DNA of 64,000 nt from Alphaproteobacteria bacterium (GTDB lineage Bacteria; Pseudomonadota; Alphaproteobacteria; Micavibrionales; Micavibrionaceae), in contig JAUIIA010000002.1 in the NCBI GenBank assembly GCA_030432025.1, forward strand, positions 271,276 through 335,275, in the 5' to 3' direction. The position numbers and the translations under genes are program-made. The notes under the pieces were generated by a model that saw nothing but the letters and a program-made list of their open reading frames with translations, was not told the origin of the DNA and did not search any database. This document shows, piece by piece, positions 36,177 through 45,318 of this stretch (position 1 is its first letter; every line of letters begins with the position of its first letter).

Positions 36177-37444
36177 GCTTTCCTCGCAGCCTTCAGCCCC
36201 AAAAATTCAAGCTGCCAGATCAAGGCATCTTCCGACATCGGGTAATCCGTACCACCCTTAGGATAGATAATCTCCCTCGGCGGTACGTGCGCGGCATCCT
36301 TTTGCAATTGCAACGCCAAGCGCATGGACAAGCCCGCTTTCCATGCCAACGCAACGATTGGCTTGGCCGCCTGCATATCAAAAATTTTCAGAACCTGCTC
36401 GGGCGTTACCTGCGCCAACTGTGCTAACGCCAGCGCCGCAAATTCCCTATCCCGCATCGCCAAAGCATCCGAAATAATCTCTTCATTCAAATTTTTATCC
36501 TTAACCAAACGCTTCAATCTTTGCTGGGGCGTTTCTTCATCCGCATCTTCGGCAAAATCCACACGGCGACGGAAGACGGCGGCAATCTCCTCGGTTTCCA
36601 TTTCATCAAAATCACCGCGCGCCAATAACAATTCACGCACCGATGCATCAACGAACTCCGCAAGCTCCTTGGCCACCTCCTTGGGCAAAGCTTTACGAAC
36701 AGCCATCGGCTTTTGCCATTCAGGCATGCTGCGGGCAATCTCCACGATCTCAAGCAACAGATCGTCTTCAAGCTCCGCGCCCTCATTACTGATCAGGGCC
36801 TTACCGCCATATTTATCGCGGGAATCTATAACCGCTTTTGAAACCTTGGAGCTCACTTCCGGACGCTCCGCGATCGCTTCAATCACCCAGCTTGCCGGAT
36901 GACTTTTCAAAATATCCATTAGATCCGTGTCCGACAACGCCGCGCAGAACCGCAATATCGGCTCGGACACCTGTTGTTCGACATCACGGGCCAGCTGCCC
37001 GGCTATTTTCGGCGGGGTATGTGCATGATCCTTCAACGTGCTTGAGAGCGCGACACGCACCTTCAACACCTCATCCAGCGCCAACGTACCCAGCGCCTGC
37101 ACCACAAAAGCATACATCTGACTTTGCTCGTCCCGCGATGCTTCGGGCAACAGATCAACCAACCGCCCCGCCAGCGTCAAACGCACGTCCTGATCAACAT
37201 CTTTAGCCAAAACAGTCGATGCCTGCACGGGCAGTGATTTATTGTTTAAAACCGCTTTACGAACACTGGGTTCGGGGTCCTTTTCGGCGAGGTAGTACAA
37301 TATTTCCTTGTTCGTCCAGGTACTTTTTGCCATCTCCAAGCGTTTCTGCACATTGGCAGACCTGAGCGCATCCTTTTGTTCTTCATAGGTTTTCCGCCCC
37401 TTACCAAGGGCTGAACCGAAGAATTTCGTGAAAATATTGACCAT
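36173..37444 (-). CDS. DUF2336-like alphaproteobacterial protein
   Basis: 423 residues, helical, with HEAT-like repeated helices rich in Asp/Val/Arg (e.g. PSVRKAVLNNKSLPV, DQDVRLTLAGRLVD) across the N-terminal half, and conserved aromatic/hydrophobic helices later. This resembles the DUF2336 proteins common in alphaproteobacteria. No signal peptide. Function unknown. It is translationally coupled to the DUF3592-like gene downstream. Assignment is by pattern and moderately secure. Confidence 0.6.
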   Translation of the reverse strand: MVNIFTKFFGSALGKGRKTYEEQKDALRSANVQKRLEMAKSTWTNKEILYYLAEKDPEPSVRKAVLNNKSLPVQASTVLAKDVDQDVRLTLAGRLVDLLPEASRDEQSQMYAFVVQALGTLALDEVLKVRVALSSTLKDHAHTPPKIAGQLARDVEQQVSEPILRFCAALSDTDLMDILKSHPASWVIEAIAERPEVSSKVSKAVIDSRDKYGGKALISNEGAELEDDLLLEIVEIARSMPEWQKPMAVRKALPKEVAKELAEFVDASVRELLLARGDFDEMETEEIAAVFRRRVDFAEDADEETPQQRLKRLVKDKNLNEEIISDALAMRDREFAALALAQLAQVTPEQVLKIFDMQAAKPIVALAWKAGLSMRLALQLQKDAAHVPPREIIYPKGGTDYPMSEDALIWQLEFLGLKAARKA

Positions 37445-37526
37445 AAAACCAAATTAGCGCATAGAGTTGAGATGTCACGCATGAATTTATGCAATTTTCA
37501 CGCCGAATTAAGGGCTTTTCTCAGAT

Positions 37527-37787
37527 ATGCCGGATACCGAAAAAATCAGACAAACCATTCTTGAACTGGTCGAAGCCGGAGGCCCTAAAAAAACCATCTG
37601 CCCCAGCGAAGTTGCAAAAGCACTGGAACCCGAAGAGGACAAGTGGCGGAGAAACCTCAAAACCATCCGCCGCGAAGCCTTCAATTTAGCCCGCGAGGGC
37701 CAGATCATCGTCAGGCGCAAAGGAAAAATCCAAAACCCGTTTGATGAGATTAAAGGCGTGATCCGTCTGGGCCAGCCCGAGAACTAA
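37527..37787 (+). CDS. DUF3253 family protein
   Basis: 86 residues, winged-helix-like: IRQTILELVEAGGPKKTICPSEVAKAL, then a WRRNLKTIRREAFNLA helix and GQIIVRRKGK wing. This is the DUF3253 pattern, seen as a stand-alone small protein. Possible nucleic-acid binding is inference. Its stop overlaps the convergent zapE stop by 4 bases. It is divergent from the DUF2336-like gene with an 82-base gap. Confidence 0.7.
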   Translation: MPDTEKIRQTILELVEAGGPKKTICPSEVAKALEPEEDKWRRNLKTIRREAFNLAREGQIIVRRKGKIQNPFDEIKGVIRLGQPEN

Positions 37788-38875
37788 TCCGCGCGGTCCA
37801 GATATTCCGCCGACTGCATTTCCTGAAGCCGTGAGACCGTACGCTCGAACTCAAAGGCATGATCCTCACCCTTGTACAATTCGTCGGGCAAAGCATTCGC
37901 GCTCATAATCACCCGCGTCCGCGCCTCATACAGCGCATCGATCAAATTCATAAACCGCTTGGCTTCGTTACGCCGGTCATAATTCATCCGCCGTACATTC
38001 TCGATAAACACGGTGTGATACCGCTCCGCAATCGCGATGTAATCCTCCGCTCCGTACGGGCGCTCACACATTTGCTGGAACGTCACACGCGCTACACCTT
38101 TGACCGCTGCAGCAACATCCACATCATGTCCTTTCACCGTCAATGTCTCCGCTTGCGCAGGCGCACCGTCGGTAAGTTTCTTGAACAAATTATCCAGCTT
38201 GCCTTGCGTATCCCCGCCCAGCGGATAGAAATACGTCCCCTCCTGCGTCAGGAACTTTGTCCGGTAATCGGTCGGGCTGTCCAGGTGCAACACCTCCATA
38301 CGCTCCGTCAGCAACGCGATAAAGGGCAGGAAGCGGTCACGCTTTAACCCACCCTCATACAATCGGTTCGGCTCCCAGTTACTGGTAGCAATCACCACAA
38401 CACCATGCCCGAACACGGCCTTGAACAATCGTCCCAAAATCATCGCATCCGTGACATCCGTGACGTGGAATTCATCAAAGCACAAAACCTGCACATCTTC
38501 GGCTATCTGCTTGGCCAGCTTGGTAATCGACTGATCACGCTGTGTTTTCTGCGCATGCAGATACTCATGTACTTCGATCATAAACTCATGGAAATGCACA
38601 CGACGGCTGGCAATATCTTCGGGCAAACATTCGAAAAACAAATCCATCAGCATGGATTTCCCACGCCCCACTCCACCATGCATATACAGCCCCCGCGGCG
38701 GCGCTTCCTTCTTCGAAAACAACCCCTTCTTCGGCTTGTAACTCAGCACATCCGTATACACACGCTCCAGCGCATGCGCAGCTTGTTCTTGAACAGGGTC
38801 AGGCTTTAGCTCACCGTCACTCAGACGTTTCTGGTAAGTCTTCAGCGGGCCCATCTGTTTTTGGCTTTGAGACAT
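37784..38875 (-). CDS. zapE: AFG1/ZapE-type AAA ATPase
   Basis: 363-residue P-loop ATPase of the AFG1/ZapE family, linked in other bacteria to cell division and, in mitochondria, to protein turnover. Walker A HGGVGRGKSMLMD near residue 67, Walker B VLCFDEFHVTDVTDAMIL, sensor VVIATSNWEPNRLYEGG and the family-specific YFYPLGG and RPYGAEDYIAIAERY segments. The start may be ATG 38875 or the second Met at 38854; with the first, it overlaps the tatC end by 59 bases. In many alphaproteobacteria it neighbours mdh, and here too mdh is within 4 kb. Confidence 0.88.
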   Translation of the reverse strand: MSQSQKQMGPLKTYQKRLSDGELKPDPVQEQAAHALERVYTDVLSYKPKKGLFSKKEAPPRGLYMHGGVGRGKSMLMDLFFECLPEDIASRRVHFHEFMIEVHEYLHAQKTQRDQSITKLAKQIAEDVQVLCFDEFHVTDVTDAMILGRLFKAVFGHGVVVIATSNWEPNRLYEGGLKRDRFLPFIALLTERMEVLHLDSPTDYRTKFLTQEGTYFYPLGGDTQGKLDNLFKKLTDGAPAQAETLTVKGHDVDVAAAVKGVARVTFQQMCERPYGAEDYIAIAERYHTVFIENVRRMNYDRRNEAKRFMNLIDALYEARTRVIMSANALPDELYKGEDHAFEFERTVSRLQEMQSAEYLDRAD

Positions 38876-39602
38876 AGCGGATCAGGATAATCGAAAGTTC
38901 ATACAGGCCCATAATCGGGACAGCGAGCATAATCTGGCTTATCACATCGGGCGGAGTCAGGAAAGCTGCGACAATAAACGTCACGATCAGCGCGTATTTA
39001 CGCTGTTTCGCCAACCATTCGGCGGAGACCAGCCCAGCTTTCCCCATCAGCGTTAGCAGAACAGGCAGCTGAAAACACAACCCGAACGCAAAGATCAGCG
39101 TCATAATCAGGTCGAGATATTCACTCACACGCGCTTCCAACTGGATCGGCAACGCGGTCTCCGACGCATTGGTCTGAAACGACAGAAAGAACGGCCACGC
39201 CATCGGCAACACGAGGTAATACACAACCGCCCCGCCCATAAAGAACAGGATCGGCGTCGCAATCATAAACGGCAAAAACGCCTTCTTCTCCCGCTCGTAC
39301 AAACCGGGCGCGAGGAACATCCAAACCTGCAGCAGCAATATCGGGAAGGTAATAAAGATACCGGCAAAAAACGCGACTTTAACGTAAGTAAAGAACGCTT
39401 CCGTCAAACCCGTATAGATCAAACGCTGGCTGTCGCCTTCATGCATCGCATCCGCCAGTGGCGTCACCAAAAATCCGTAAATCGGTTCGACAAACGCAAA
39501 ACACAACGCCGTGCCGACAAACATCGCACCAAACACCCACATCAAGCGCGTACGCAGCTCGACAAAATGGGAGGTTAATGGTTGAGCGGTTTCTTCTGTC
39601 AT
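38817..39602 (-). CDS. tatC: Sec-independent translocase subunit TatC
   Basis: Polytopic inner-membrane core of the Tat system that recognises twin-arginine signals. The N-terminal SHFVELRTRLMWVF motif, six hydrophobic segments, the FAFGLCFQLPVLLTLMGKAG helix and the VAAFLTPPDVISQI loop are typical. The ATG at 39602 forms a TGATG junction with the tatB stop; a GTG at 39605 is one codon further. 261 residues. It is the last of tatA-tatB-tatC, and the C-terminal tail overlaps the zapE start. Confidence 0.95.
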   Translation of the reverse strand: MTEETAQPLTSHFVELRTRLMWVFGAMFVGTALCFAFVEPIYGFLVTPLADAMHEGDSQRLIYTGLTEAFFTYVKVAFFAGIFITFPILLLQVWMFLAPGLYEREKKAFLPFMIATPILFFMGGAVVYYLVLPMAWPFFLSFQTNASETALPIQLEARVSEYLDLIMTLIFAFGLCFQLPVLLTLMGKAGLVSAEWLAKQRKYALIVTFIVAAFLTPPDVISQIMLAVPIMGLYELSIILIRYVSKPKTDGPAEDLPETSE

Positions 39603-39907
39603 CACTCCGCCTCTTTCTTCTCGAAATCCTCGGGCAGCATGATGTCTTCGTCCTCGTCGGCTTCGTTAAATTCGGCGTCTTCGGGCGCACGCATGATGGA
39701 CTCATTATGCGCTTCGAAATTCACATCCGTGACATCCACGTCATGCATAATCTCGTCAAACTGCTGTGAAACAGCGTGTTTCATGTACTGAAAACGGCGC
39801 ATCAGCTTACCGAGCGAACGCATCACAGCAGGAATCTCGTTCGGGCCAATGACAAACACGGCCACGGCGGCAATCACGAACAACTCTGCCCAGCCGAAAT
39901 CAAGCAT
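39602..39907 (-). CDS. tatB: Sec-independent translocase protein TatB
   Basis: 101 residues. N-terminal membrane helix and hinge MLDFGWAELFVIAAVAVFVI ending in GPNEIPAVMRSLGK, followed by an amphipathic helix with FQYMKHAVSQQFDEIM and an acidic tail. The GP(N/K)ELP hinge and the longer amphipathic helix distinguish it from TatA. It forms the substrate-binding complex with TatC. Confidence 0.93.
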   Translation of the reverse strand: MLDFGWAELFVIAAVAVFVIGPNEIPAVMRSLGKLMRRFQYMKHAVSQQFDEIMHDVDVTDVNFEAHNESIMRAPEDAEFNEADEDEDIMLPEDFEKKEAE

Positions 39908-39921
39908 CGGGCCTCGCTATT

Positions 39922-40107
39922 CTATTCGGATTTTTCGGATTTGGATTGGTCGGCAACCGACTTGGGCTCATCGTCATCTTTCAGCCCTTTCTTGAAGCTT
40001 TGAATGCCTTTGGCCAGATTTTCCGCGATAGACGGCACACGTGACGCGCCGAACACCAACACAATCAGCAACAGAACGATTAAAATTTGCCACGGTCCTA
40101 GGGCCAT
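39922..40107 (-). CDS. tatA: Sec-independent translocase protein TatA
   Basis: 61 residues: one membrane helix (PWQILIVLLLIVLVFG), hinge, amphipathic helix SRVPSIAENLAKGIQSFKKG and a charged tail. It forms the translocation pore or thinned membrane patch. The start lies 2 bases after the scpB stop; 14 bases separate it from tatB. Confidence 0.93.
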   Translation of the reverse strand: MALGPWQILIVLLLIVLVFGASRVPSIAENLAKGIQSFKKGLKDDDEPKSVADQSKSEKSE

Positions 40108-40109
40108 GC

Positions 40110-40817
40110 TCAGAGCTCCTCTAATTCTTTTTCATGCATGTCGGCGTCGACTTCATCTTGTTCGCGATCGGCTTCTGCCTTATCAATCGCGTTCTGTTCA
40201 ATCTCGCCGATTTCATTCTCTTCTTCTACGCTGCCATCTTCATCTTGTCCAGCGAACAGATCACGGGCACCGGGAATAGCCTCGATAGCCGGACGGCGGT
40301 CGAGCAAGCCCGAAGCCTTCAAATCATCCAAGCCCGGCAGGTCCATAATGGATTCAAGGCTAAATTGATCAAGAAAATCACTCGTCGTCACCCATGTCAG
40401 CGGACGCCCCGGCGTTTCGCGACGTCGGCCCGGTCGAACCCACCCCGCCTCAATCAACGCATCCAGCGTGCCTCTATGCGTGGCTACACCGCGAATATTC
40501 TCGATCTCCGCCCGTGTGACAGGCTGGTGATAAGCGATGATAGACATCGTCTCCAACGCGGCGCGGGATAATTTACGGTGAACTTCTTTTTCCAGCGCGA
40601 GTACATCGGCAAGGTCGGTCGCTGTACGAAATGCCCAGCGCCCTTCCATTTCGATCAGATTAACACCGCGCTCGGCATATTCATCCTTAAGCGCCATCAG
40701 CGCCGCACCAACATCAGCATCATCAGCAACGCGCTCATGCAGATCCTTCGTACTCAGCGGTTCGGCTGACGCAAACAACAGCGCCTCTACGATACGTTTT
40801 GTTTCGATATTACTCAT
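40110..40817 (-). CDS. scpB: Segregation and condensation protein B
   Basis: Two winged-helix domains (RIVEALLFASAEPLSTKDL at the start; RAALETMSIIAYHQPVTRAEIENIRG in the second) characteristic of ScpB, the kite protein of the SMC condensin. An acidic C-terminal tail (from ~200) is longer than in the core family. ATG 40817 overlaps the scpA stop by 4 bases. Confidence 0.93.
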   Translation of the reverse strand: MSNIETKRIVEALLFASAEPLSTKDLHERVADDADVGAALMALKDEYAERGVNLIEMEGRWAFRTATDLADVLALEKEVHRKLSRAALETMSIIAYHQPVTRAEIENIRGVATHRGTLDALIEAGWVRPGRRRETPGRPLTWVTTSDFLDQFSLESIMDLPGLDDLKASGLLDRRPAIEAIPGARDLFAGQDEDGSVEEENEIGEIEQNAIDKAEADREQDEVDADMHEKELEEL

Positions 40818-41662
40818 TCAGCAGCCTCCAACTCGTCTTCCGGCCCATCCGCCGGAACGGCACGCATATAAATCGGGCGGAACAACCCGTCTTGTTTAAT
40901 CTCTAATTTGCCTTGCTTCGCCATCTCCAGCGACGCCGTAAATGTCGAAGCCATTGCCGAACGACCGAACAGACGGTCAGTCACCCCTTCGGGCATAAAG
41001 CTTTCCAGTGTCGTCCAGACGGAATGCAGTCCCTTGCGTGGTAATTGCCCCAACATGCGCGTCAAGCGCGACATCGCATTTTCCGTCGACATCAGATTAT
41101 ACGAAGGCAGATCGTAATTCTGCCCTTCCTTGCGGCGCTTGATATCGCCATAGGCTTTCAGCAGGTCATACAGTTTCACGTCCCATTTCGTCGAAACGCG
41201 CACCTCCACGCCCTCGGGCTTACCACGGGCAAACACCTCCTGCCCCAGCTGAGGACGCTCCATCAGGTCACTGGCGGCTTGTTGCATGGCCTCCAGACGG
41301 CGCAGCTGGAATTGCAGAGCCTCAGCCATCTCCTCGGCGCTCGGGTCAACTTCGTTGTTTTCACGCGGTAACAACAAACGGGATTTCAAATAGGCAAGCC
41401 ATGCCGCCATCACAAGATATTCTGCGGCAAGATCCAGATTCATTGCCTTCGCACGCTCGATAAAGTCCAGATATTGGCGCACAAGCTGCAGGATAGACAC
41501 CTGCATCAGGTCCACTTTCTGGTTCCTTGCAAGCTCTAGCAGCACATCGATCGGGCCTTCAAACCCTTCGATATTCAACAGCAAAGCATCCGCCTCACGC
41601 TTTGGCGCAACACGTGGCGGGTCTTCCTGAAATTCAGGCTTGGTCTGGCTGGCTGTACTCAT
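40814..41662 (-). CDS. scpA: Segregation and condensation protein A
   Basis: Kleisin subunit that bridges SMC heads and recruits ScpB. Motifs: FEGPIDVLLELARNQKVDLMQVSI near residue 33 and LDLAAEYLVMAAWLAYLKSRLLLP; the C-terminal winged helix is less obvious but present around 215-255. 282 residues. It overlaps nagZ upstream and scpB downstream by 4 bases each. Confidence 0.93.
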   Translation of the reverse strand: MSTASQTKPEFQEDPPRVAPKREADALLLNIEGFEGPIDVLLELARNQKVDLMQVSILQLVRQYLDFIERAKAMNLDLAAEYLVMAAWLAYLKSRLLLPRENNEVDPSAEEMAEALQFQLRRLEAMQQAASDLMERPQLGQEVFARGKPEGVEVRVSTKWDVKLYDLLKAYGDIKRRKEGQNYDLPSYNLMSTENAMSRLTRMLGQLPRKGLHSVWTTLESFMPEGVTDRLFGRSAMASTFTASLEMAKQGKLEIKQDGLFRPIYMRAVPADGPEDELEAAE

Positions 41663-42645
41663 GCCGCTATATTGCGACTAAAAGGCCCGTTTTGCAACCG
41701 TTCCTGCGCCTTTGCGGTCAAGTTAGGCACAGTTTTTGCGATTTCTTCCATTATTTTCATATCACCGGCACAGTAAAGCGCGGCATCGCACCCTGCCTCG
41801 ATTGTCGCCAGAACACGTTCGGGAATGTTTCCATACCCCGCCAAAGCATCCATATCGAGGTCATCGGAAACCAGAAATCCGTTAAAGCCGATCCCTTCAC
41901 GAATAACATCCTTGATAATTTTGGGCGAAACAGACGCCGGATGATCAGGATCGATCGCCTCATAAACTATATGCGCGACCATCCCCCAAACCGGGATATC
42001 CGCAGTTAATTTCAAAGCGTTACGAAACGTATCGAAATCTTTAATGCTGAGGTCGTTTCGGCTTTCAGAAACACGAGGTAAGTCCTTGTGACTATCCACT
42101 TTTCCACGCCCATGCCCCGGCAAATGTTTGATTACAGGAACGATACCCGAGGCGGATAAATGACGTATAACACTGGCACCAAGCCGAGCCACAATTGTCG
42201 GGTCTTCGCTAAAGGCACGGTCCCCGATCGCATCATGAGTATCAGGAAAAAGCACATCCAGCACAGGGGCACAATTCACATTAATACCGCACTCAGATAA
42301 TTCATCAGCAAGCTGCAAAATCGTAAAACGAAGCTGCTCCAGCGCGTTATCCATTCCCTCCTCGGCCATCAAACCAAAATGGCGCATTGGCGGATATTTA
42401 CGCCACACCGGCGGTTTCAGCCGCTGCACGCGTCCGCCTTCCTGATCAATCAGGACAGGACAGTCACGCCCAAGAGTGTCTTTCAAGGCATTTACTAGAA
42501 ATTTCAGTTGCTTAGGGTCCTGACAATTCCGTGCAAACAGAATAAAGCCAAGCGGATTACTCTCGCGAAAAAGCGCAGCCTCGTCCTTGGACAAAACCGC
42601 GCCTTCAACTGAAAATATTGCTGCTTTTACGTTTTGAGAGGTCAA
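41659..42645 (-). CDS. nagZ: Beta-N-acetylhexosaminidase (GH3), NagZ type
   Basis: Cytosolic GH3 enzyme that removes GlcNAc from anhydro-muropeptides in cell-wall recycling. Motifs: PLGFILFARNCQDP, VLIDQEGGRVQRLKPP, the substrate-binding VIKHLPGHGRGKVDSHKDLP with the catalytic His-loop, and the nucleophile Asp in GFNGFLVSDDLDMDAL. 328 residues, single domain as in NagZ. It lies 6 bases after the SPOR gene stop-start junction and overlaps scpA, the standard alphaproteobacterial order. Confidence 0.93.
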   Translation of the reverse strand: MTSQNVKAAIFSVEGAVLSKDEAALFRESNPLGFILFARNCQDPKQLKFLVNALKDTLGRDCPVLIDQEGGRVQRLKPPVWRKYPPMRHFGLMAEEGMDNALEQLRFTILQLADELSECGINVNCAPVLDVLFPDTHDAIGDRAFSEDPTIVARLGASVIRHLSASGIVPVIKHLPGHGRGKVDSHKDLPRVSESRNDLSIKDFDTFRNALKLTADIPVWGMVAHIVYEAIDPDHPASVSPKIIKDVIREGIGFNGFLVSDDLDMDALAGYGNIPERVLATIEAGCDAALYCAGDMKIMEEIAKTVPNLTAKAQERLQNGPFSRNIAA

Positions 42646-42651
42646 AGCACC

Positions 42652-43689
42652 CTACTGCGTGACGAGGCAGCCTCCGGGTTTTTGCGCCTTAATAGATTCA
42701 CAAATCTCTGTTGCGCTTTGCTTGCTCACAGGGCCCGCCTGAATACGGTAGAACGTACCACGATCACCAAGATCCGCGGCCTGCACACGGTGCGGCAGGC
42801 TGCCTAATTCGGCTGTAAACTTATCCTGTATCTTACCCCACTCGGTTTCTGCACCGACCATGGACTTCACACTGCCCAGCTGCACATAGTAATCACCAGG
42901 TGTAACCTTGATATCGGTCGCAGGAGTGCCTGCGGCAGGCTTAACACTAGCAACGTCTGTCGCTGTCTGTGTTGCCACGTCATTCGCACTAACGGCTGCA
43001 CGGCCATCCTTTTTCTCAAGAACAGAACGCACAAACTCCAACGTTTCCGGATTTTCACCGGCCTTATGCGTAATCACAGGCTTTTCGACAATCGTCTCGA
43101 CCTTGACAGGTTCGGCGATGGGCTTAGCTTCAATTTTCTGGATTTTAACAGGCTCAGCCTCGCTCGCAGAGGCAGAGGCCAGCGTTGTCGTATCAATCGC
43201 TTCTTCCTCGATCTCCGCGGCGGCTTCGTCTTTCTCGATCACACTTTCAACTTCACGTGCAAAGGCAGCCAGCTCATCCGTATCGGAATCATCTTCCAGC
43301 AGGTTTTCCAAAGGCGCGCTTTCCGGCATCTCATCGCCCTGCATAGTGGAGAATACTGTGCTATCCACGCCTGAAATCAACACATCCGCGTTATCATTGG
43401 GAATGTCTTTATACATCGTAGCTTCCGCAGTCACGATCGGGATCTCACCCTGCTCTTCGGAACCGGAAAATGTGTAAAGAAGCCCTGCAAACAAAACACC
43501 GCAAACAACGAGTGCCGTTGTCGCCGCAAAAGGATTTGAGAGCTTCTCAAAGACTGTCGGGCCTAACGCCTGCTGGATCTTGCTTTCACGGCCGCGCGGA
43601 ATATCAAAATTCTGCAAACCGTATTGTTGCGGCTCTTGTTGCCCGAAACGGGGGAAATTTGGGTTAGGAGAATTAGGATCGTGGTTCAT
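42652..43689 (-). CDS. SPOR-domain membrane protein
   Basis: 345 residues from ATG 43689 (MNHDPNSPNPNFP). Cytoplasmic Pro/Gln-rich N-terminus, one membrane helix (FAATTALVVCGVLFAGLLYT, ~58-77), a long acidic and Lys/Val-rich periplasmic linker, and a C-terminal SPOR domain that binds denuded peptidoglycan at the septum: YYVQLGSVKSMVGAETEW, FYRIQAGPVSK and AQKPGGCLV. Sits in the usual position between dgt and nagZ. Confidence 0.85.
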   Translation of the reverse strand: MNHDPNSPNPNFPRFGQQEPQQYGLQNFDIPRGRESKIQQALGPTVFEKLSNPFAATTALVVCGVLFAGLLYTFSGSEEQGEIPIVTAEATMYKDIPNDNADVLISGVDSTVFSTMQGDEMPESAPLENLLEDDSDTDELAAFAREVESVIEKDEAAAEIEEEAIDTTTLASASASEAEPVKIQKIEAKPIAEPVKVETIVEKPVITHKAGENPETLEFVRSVLEKKDGRAAVSANDVATQTATDVASVKPAAGTPATDIKVTPGDYYVQLGSVKSMVGAETEWGKIQDKFTAELGSLPHRVQAADLGDRGTFYRIQAGPVSKQSATEICESIKAQKPGGCLVTQ

Positions 43690-43742
43690 AGCTTTTACCT
43701 CACACATCTACGCAGTGATTCGAATTCAAATGAGTTGAAAGT

Positions 43743-44963
43743 CTATTTCAGGTCCCAATACAAATCAAACAACCGCTCATGCTCGCGAATAGCGTATCGG
43801 TCGGTCATTCCCGCAATATAGTCACATACGACACGGGCTCGAATCTGCTCATCATCCACGCCACCCGCCTCTTTCACGCGATCCTGCCAGTTATCGGGCA
43901 GCACGTCGTAATGCTTGGTGAAAGCTGTGAATAAGTCGGTGACAATCCGTTCAACCTTCAAATGCAGGCGGTTGATCGTGTAATGGCGGTACATGCGGTC
44001 GAACAAAAACTCACGCAGCTCATCAACCTGCTGGCGCATATCCTCGGAGAATGCGACCATCTGCCGTCCCGCCCCGCGAATATCATCCGCGCTCTGCGGC
44101 CCCAGCTCTTTCAAACGGCCTTCTGTCTCGCGCAAAACATCATTCACCATAGAGCCGATCATATTACGGATCGTTTCATTAACCAGATACCGCTCCTCAA
44201 GGTCGCCATGCTCCTTGCGCACTTTCTTCATGACCGCGCCGAGCAAACGCACATCCTCAAGGTCCTTAAGCGTAAACAGCTTAGCTCGCAACCCGTCCTC
44301 AACATCATGGTTGTTGTAAGCAACATCATCGGACAAAGCCGCAACCTGTGCCTCGACGGATGCATGCCCGTCCAGCTCCAGATCCATCTGCGCCTGTAAC
44401 TCACGCACAGCCACTTCCGGCCCGTCTTCGGAAATCTCGTGCGGACCGTTGTGCTTAACCACGCCTTCCAGTGTTTCCCATGTCAGGTTCAAACCGTTCC
44501 ACTGTGGGTACTTGCGCTCCAGCGTCGTCAGCACGCGCAAAGACTGGTCGTTATGCTCGAAACCGCCATACGGCTCCATACATTTGGACAGATATTCCTC
44601 GCCGATATGTGCAAATGGCGTATGGCCCAGATCATGCGCCAACGCGATTCCCTCAGCCAAATCTTCATTCACCATCAATTCACGGGCGATTGAACGCGTA
44701 ATCTGCGCCACCTCCAGCGTGTGGGTCAGGCGGGTACGGTAATGATCGCCTTCATCATAGACAAAAACTTGCGTTTTATACTTCAAACGACGGAAAGCGG
44801 ATGCGTGAATAACGCGGTCGCGGTCACGCTGAAACGCGTTTCTATGCTCGCTTACGGGTTCATCATGCACCCGTCCGCGGGAATTTTCCGGCACACAGGC
44901 ATACGCCGCCAAAGGCAATGCACAATAATTATAGGAGGGTTTTGTCTCTGCAAGATTGCTCAT
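43743..44963 (-). CDS. dgt: Deoxyguanosinetriphosphate triphosphohydrolase-like HD protein
   Basis: 406-residue HD-domain dNTPase. Metal ligands visible: TRLTHTLEVAQ, ALAHDLGHTPFAHIGEEYL (the HD pair), and the later ALSDDVAYNNHDVEDGL with a metal-site Asp. N-terminal SEHRNAFQRDRDRVIHASAFRRL is the family entry motif. It belongs to the shorter, Type 2 dGTPase-like subgroup. It is divergent from the IscA/ErpA gene, and its start overlaps that gene's promoter. Confidence 0.92.
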   Translation of the reverse strand: MSNLAETKPSYNYCALPLAAYACVPENSRGRVHDEPVSEHRNAFQRDRDRVIHASAFRRLKYKTQVFVYDEGDHYRTRLTHTLEVAQITRSIARELMVNEDLAEGIALAHDLGHTPFAHIGEEYLSKCMEPYGGFEHNDQSLRVLTTLERKYPQWNGLNLTWETLEGVVKHNGPHEISEDGPEVAVRELQAQMDLELDGHASVEAQVAALSDDVAYNNHDVEDGLRAKLFTLKDLEDVRLLGAVMKKVRKEHGDLEERYLVNETIRNMIGSMVNDVLRETEGRLKELGPQSADDIRGAGRQMVAFSEDMRQQVDELREFLFDRMYRHYTINRLHLKVERIVTDLFTAFTKHYDVLPDNWQDRVKEAGGVDDEQIRARVVCDYIAGMTDRYAIREHERLFDLYWDLK

Positions 44964-44985
44964 TTATATTTCCGCGCTATATAAT
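44956..44985 (+). promoter_or_regulatory. Promoter giving a probably leaderless erpA-type mRNA
   Basis: TTGCTC at 44956-44961, an 18-base spacer and a perfect TATAAT at 44980-44985. Transcription would start at or within a base or two of the ATG at 44992, and no ribosome-binding site precedes it. The element overlaps the dgt start codon region. Confidence 0.5.
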
Positions 44986-44991
44986 AGTAAT

Positions 44992-45309
44992 ATGACGATA
45001 ACGGTTGATGATAGCGCGGTAAAGCGCATAAATGAATTACGCGAACAGCGCGGGGCGCAAGCCCTGAAACTCCGCATCACAGTGGAGGGCGGCGGCTGTT
45101 CTGGTTTTCAATACATTTTGGAACTGACCGAGGACGTAAAGGACAAGGACCTAACGTTCGAGGACAGCATCATCACCGATGACATCTCCATGCCGTTTTT
45201 GGACGGCTCTACAGTCAAATTCAAAGATGATTTAATCGGCTCCGAATTCGTCATCGACAACCCCAACGCACAAAGCGGCTGCGGCTGCGGCGTGTCCTTC
45301 GCGGTTTGA
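44992..45309 (+). CDS. erpA: A-type iron-sulfur carrier (ErpA/IscA family)
   Basis: 105-residue HesB/IscA-fold protein that passes Fe-S clusters to apo-proteins. The three cluster cysteines are present: C36 in VEGGGCSGFQY and C97, C99 in SGCGCGVSF. A TTG at 44956 would extend the frame but adds no homology, so ATG 44992 is used. ErpA versus IscA is not settled; the sequence between the cysteines (ITDDISMPFLDGSTV) fits both. Promoter evidence points to a leaderless transcript. Confidence 0.85.
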   Translation: MTITVDDSAVKRINELREQRGAQALKLRITVEGGGCSGFQYILELTEDVKDKDLTFEDSIITDDISMPFLDGSTVKFKDDLIGSEFVIDNPNAQSGCGCGVSFAV

Positions 45310-45318
45310 GCCCCTGCT

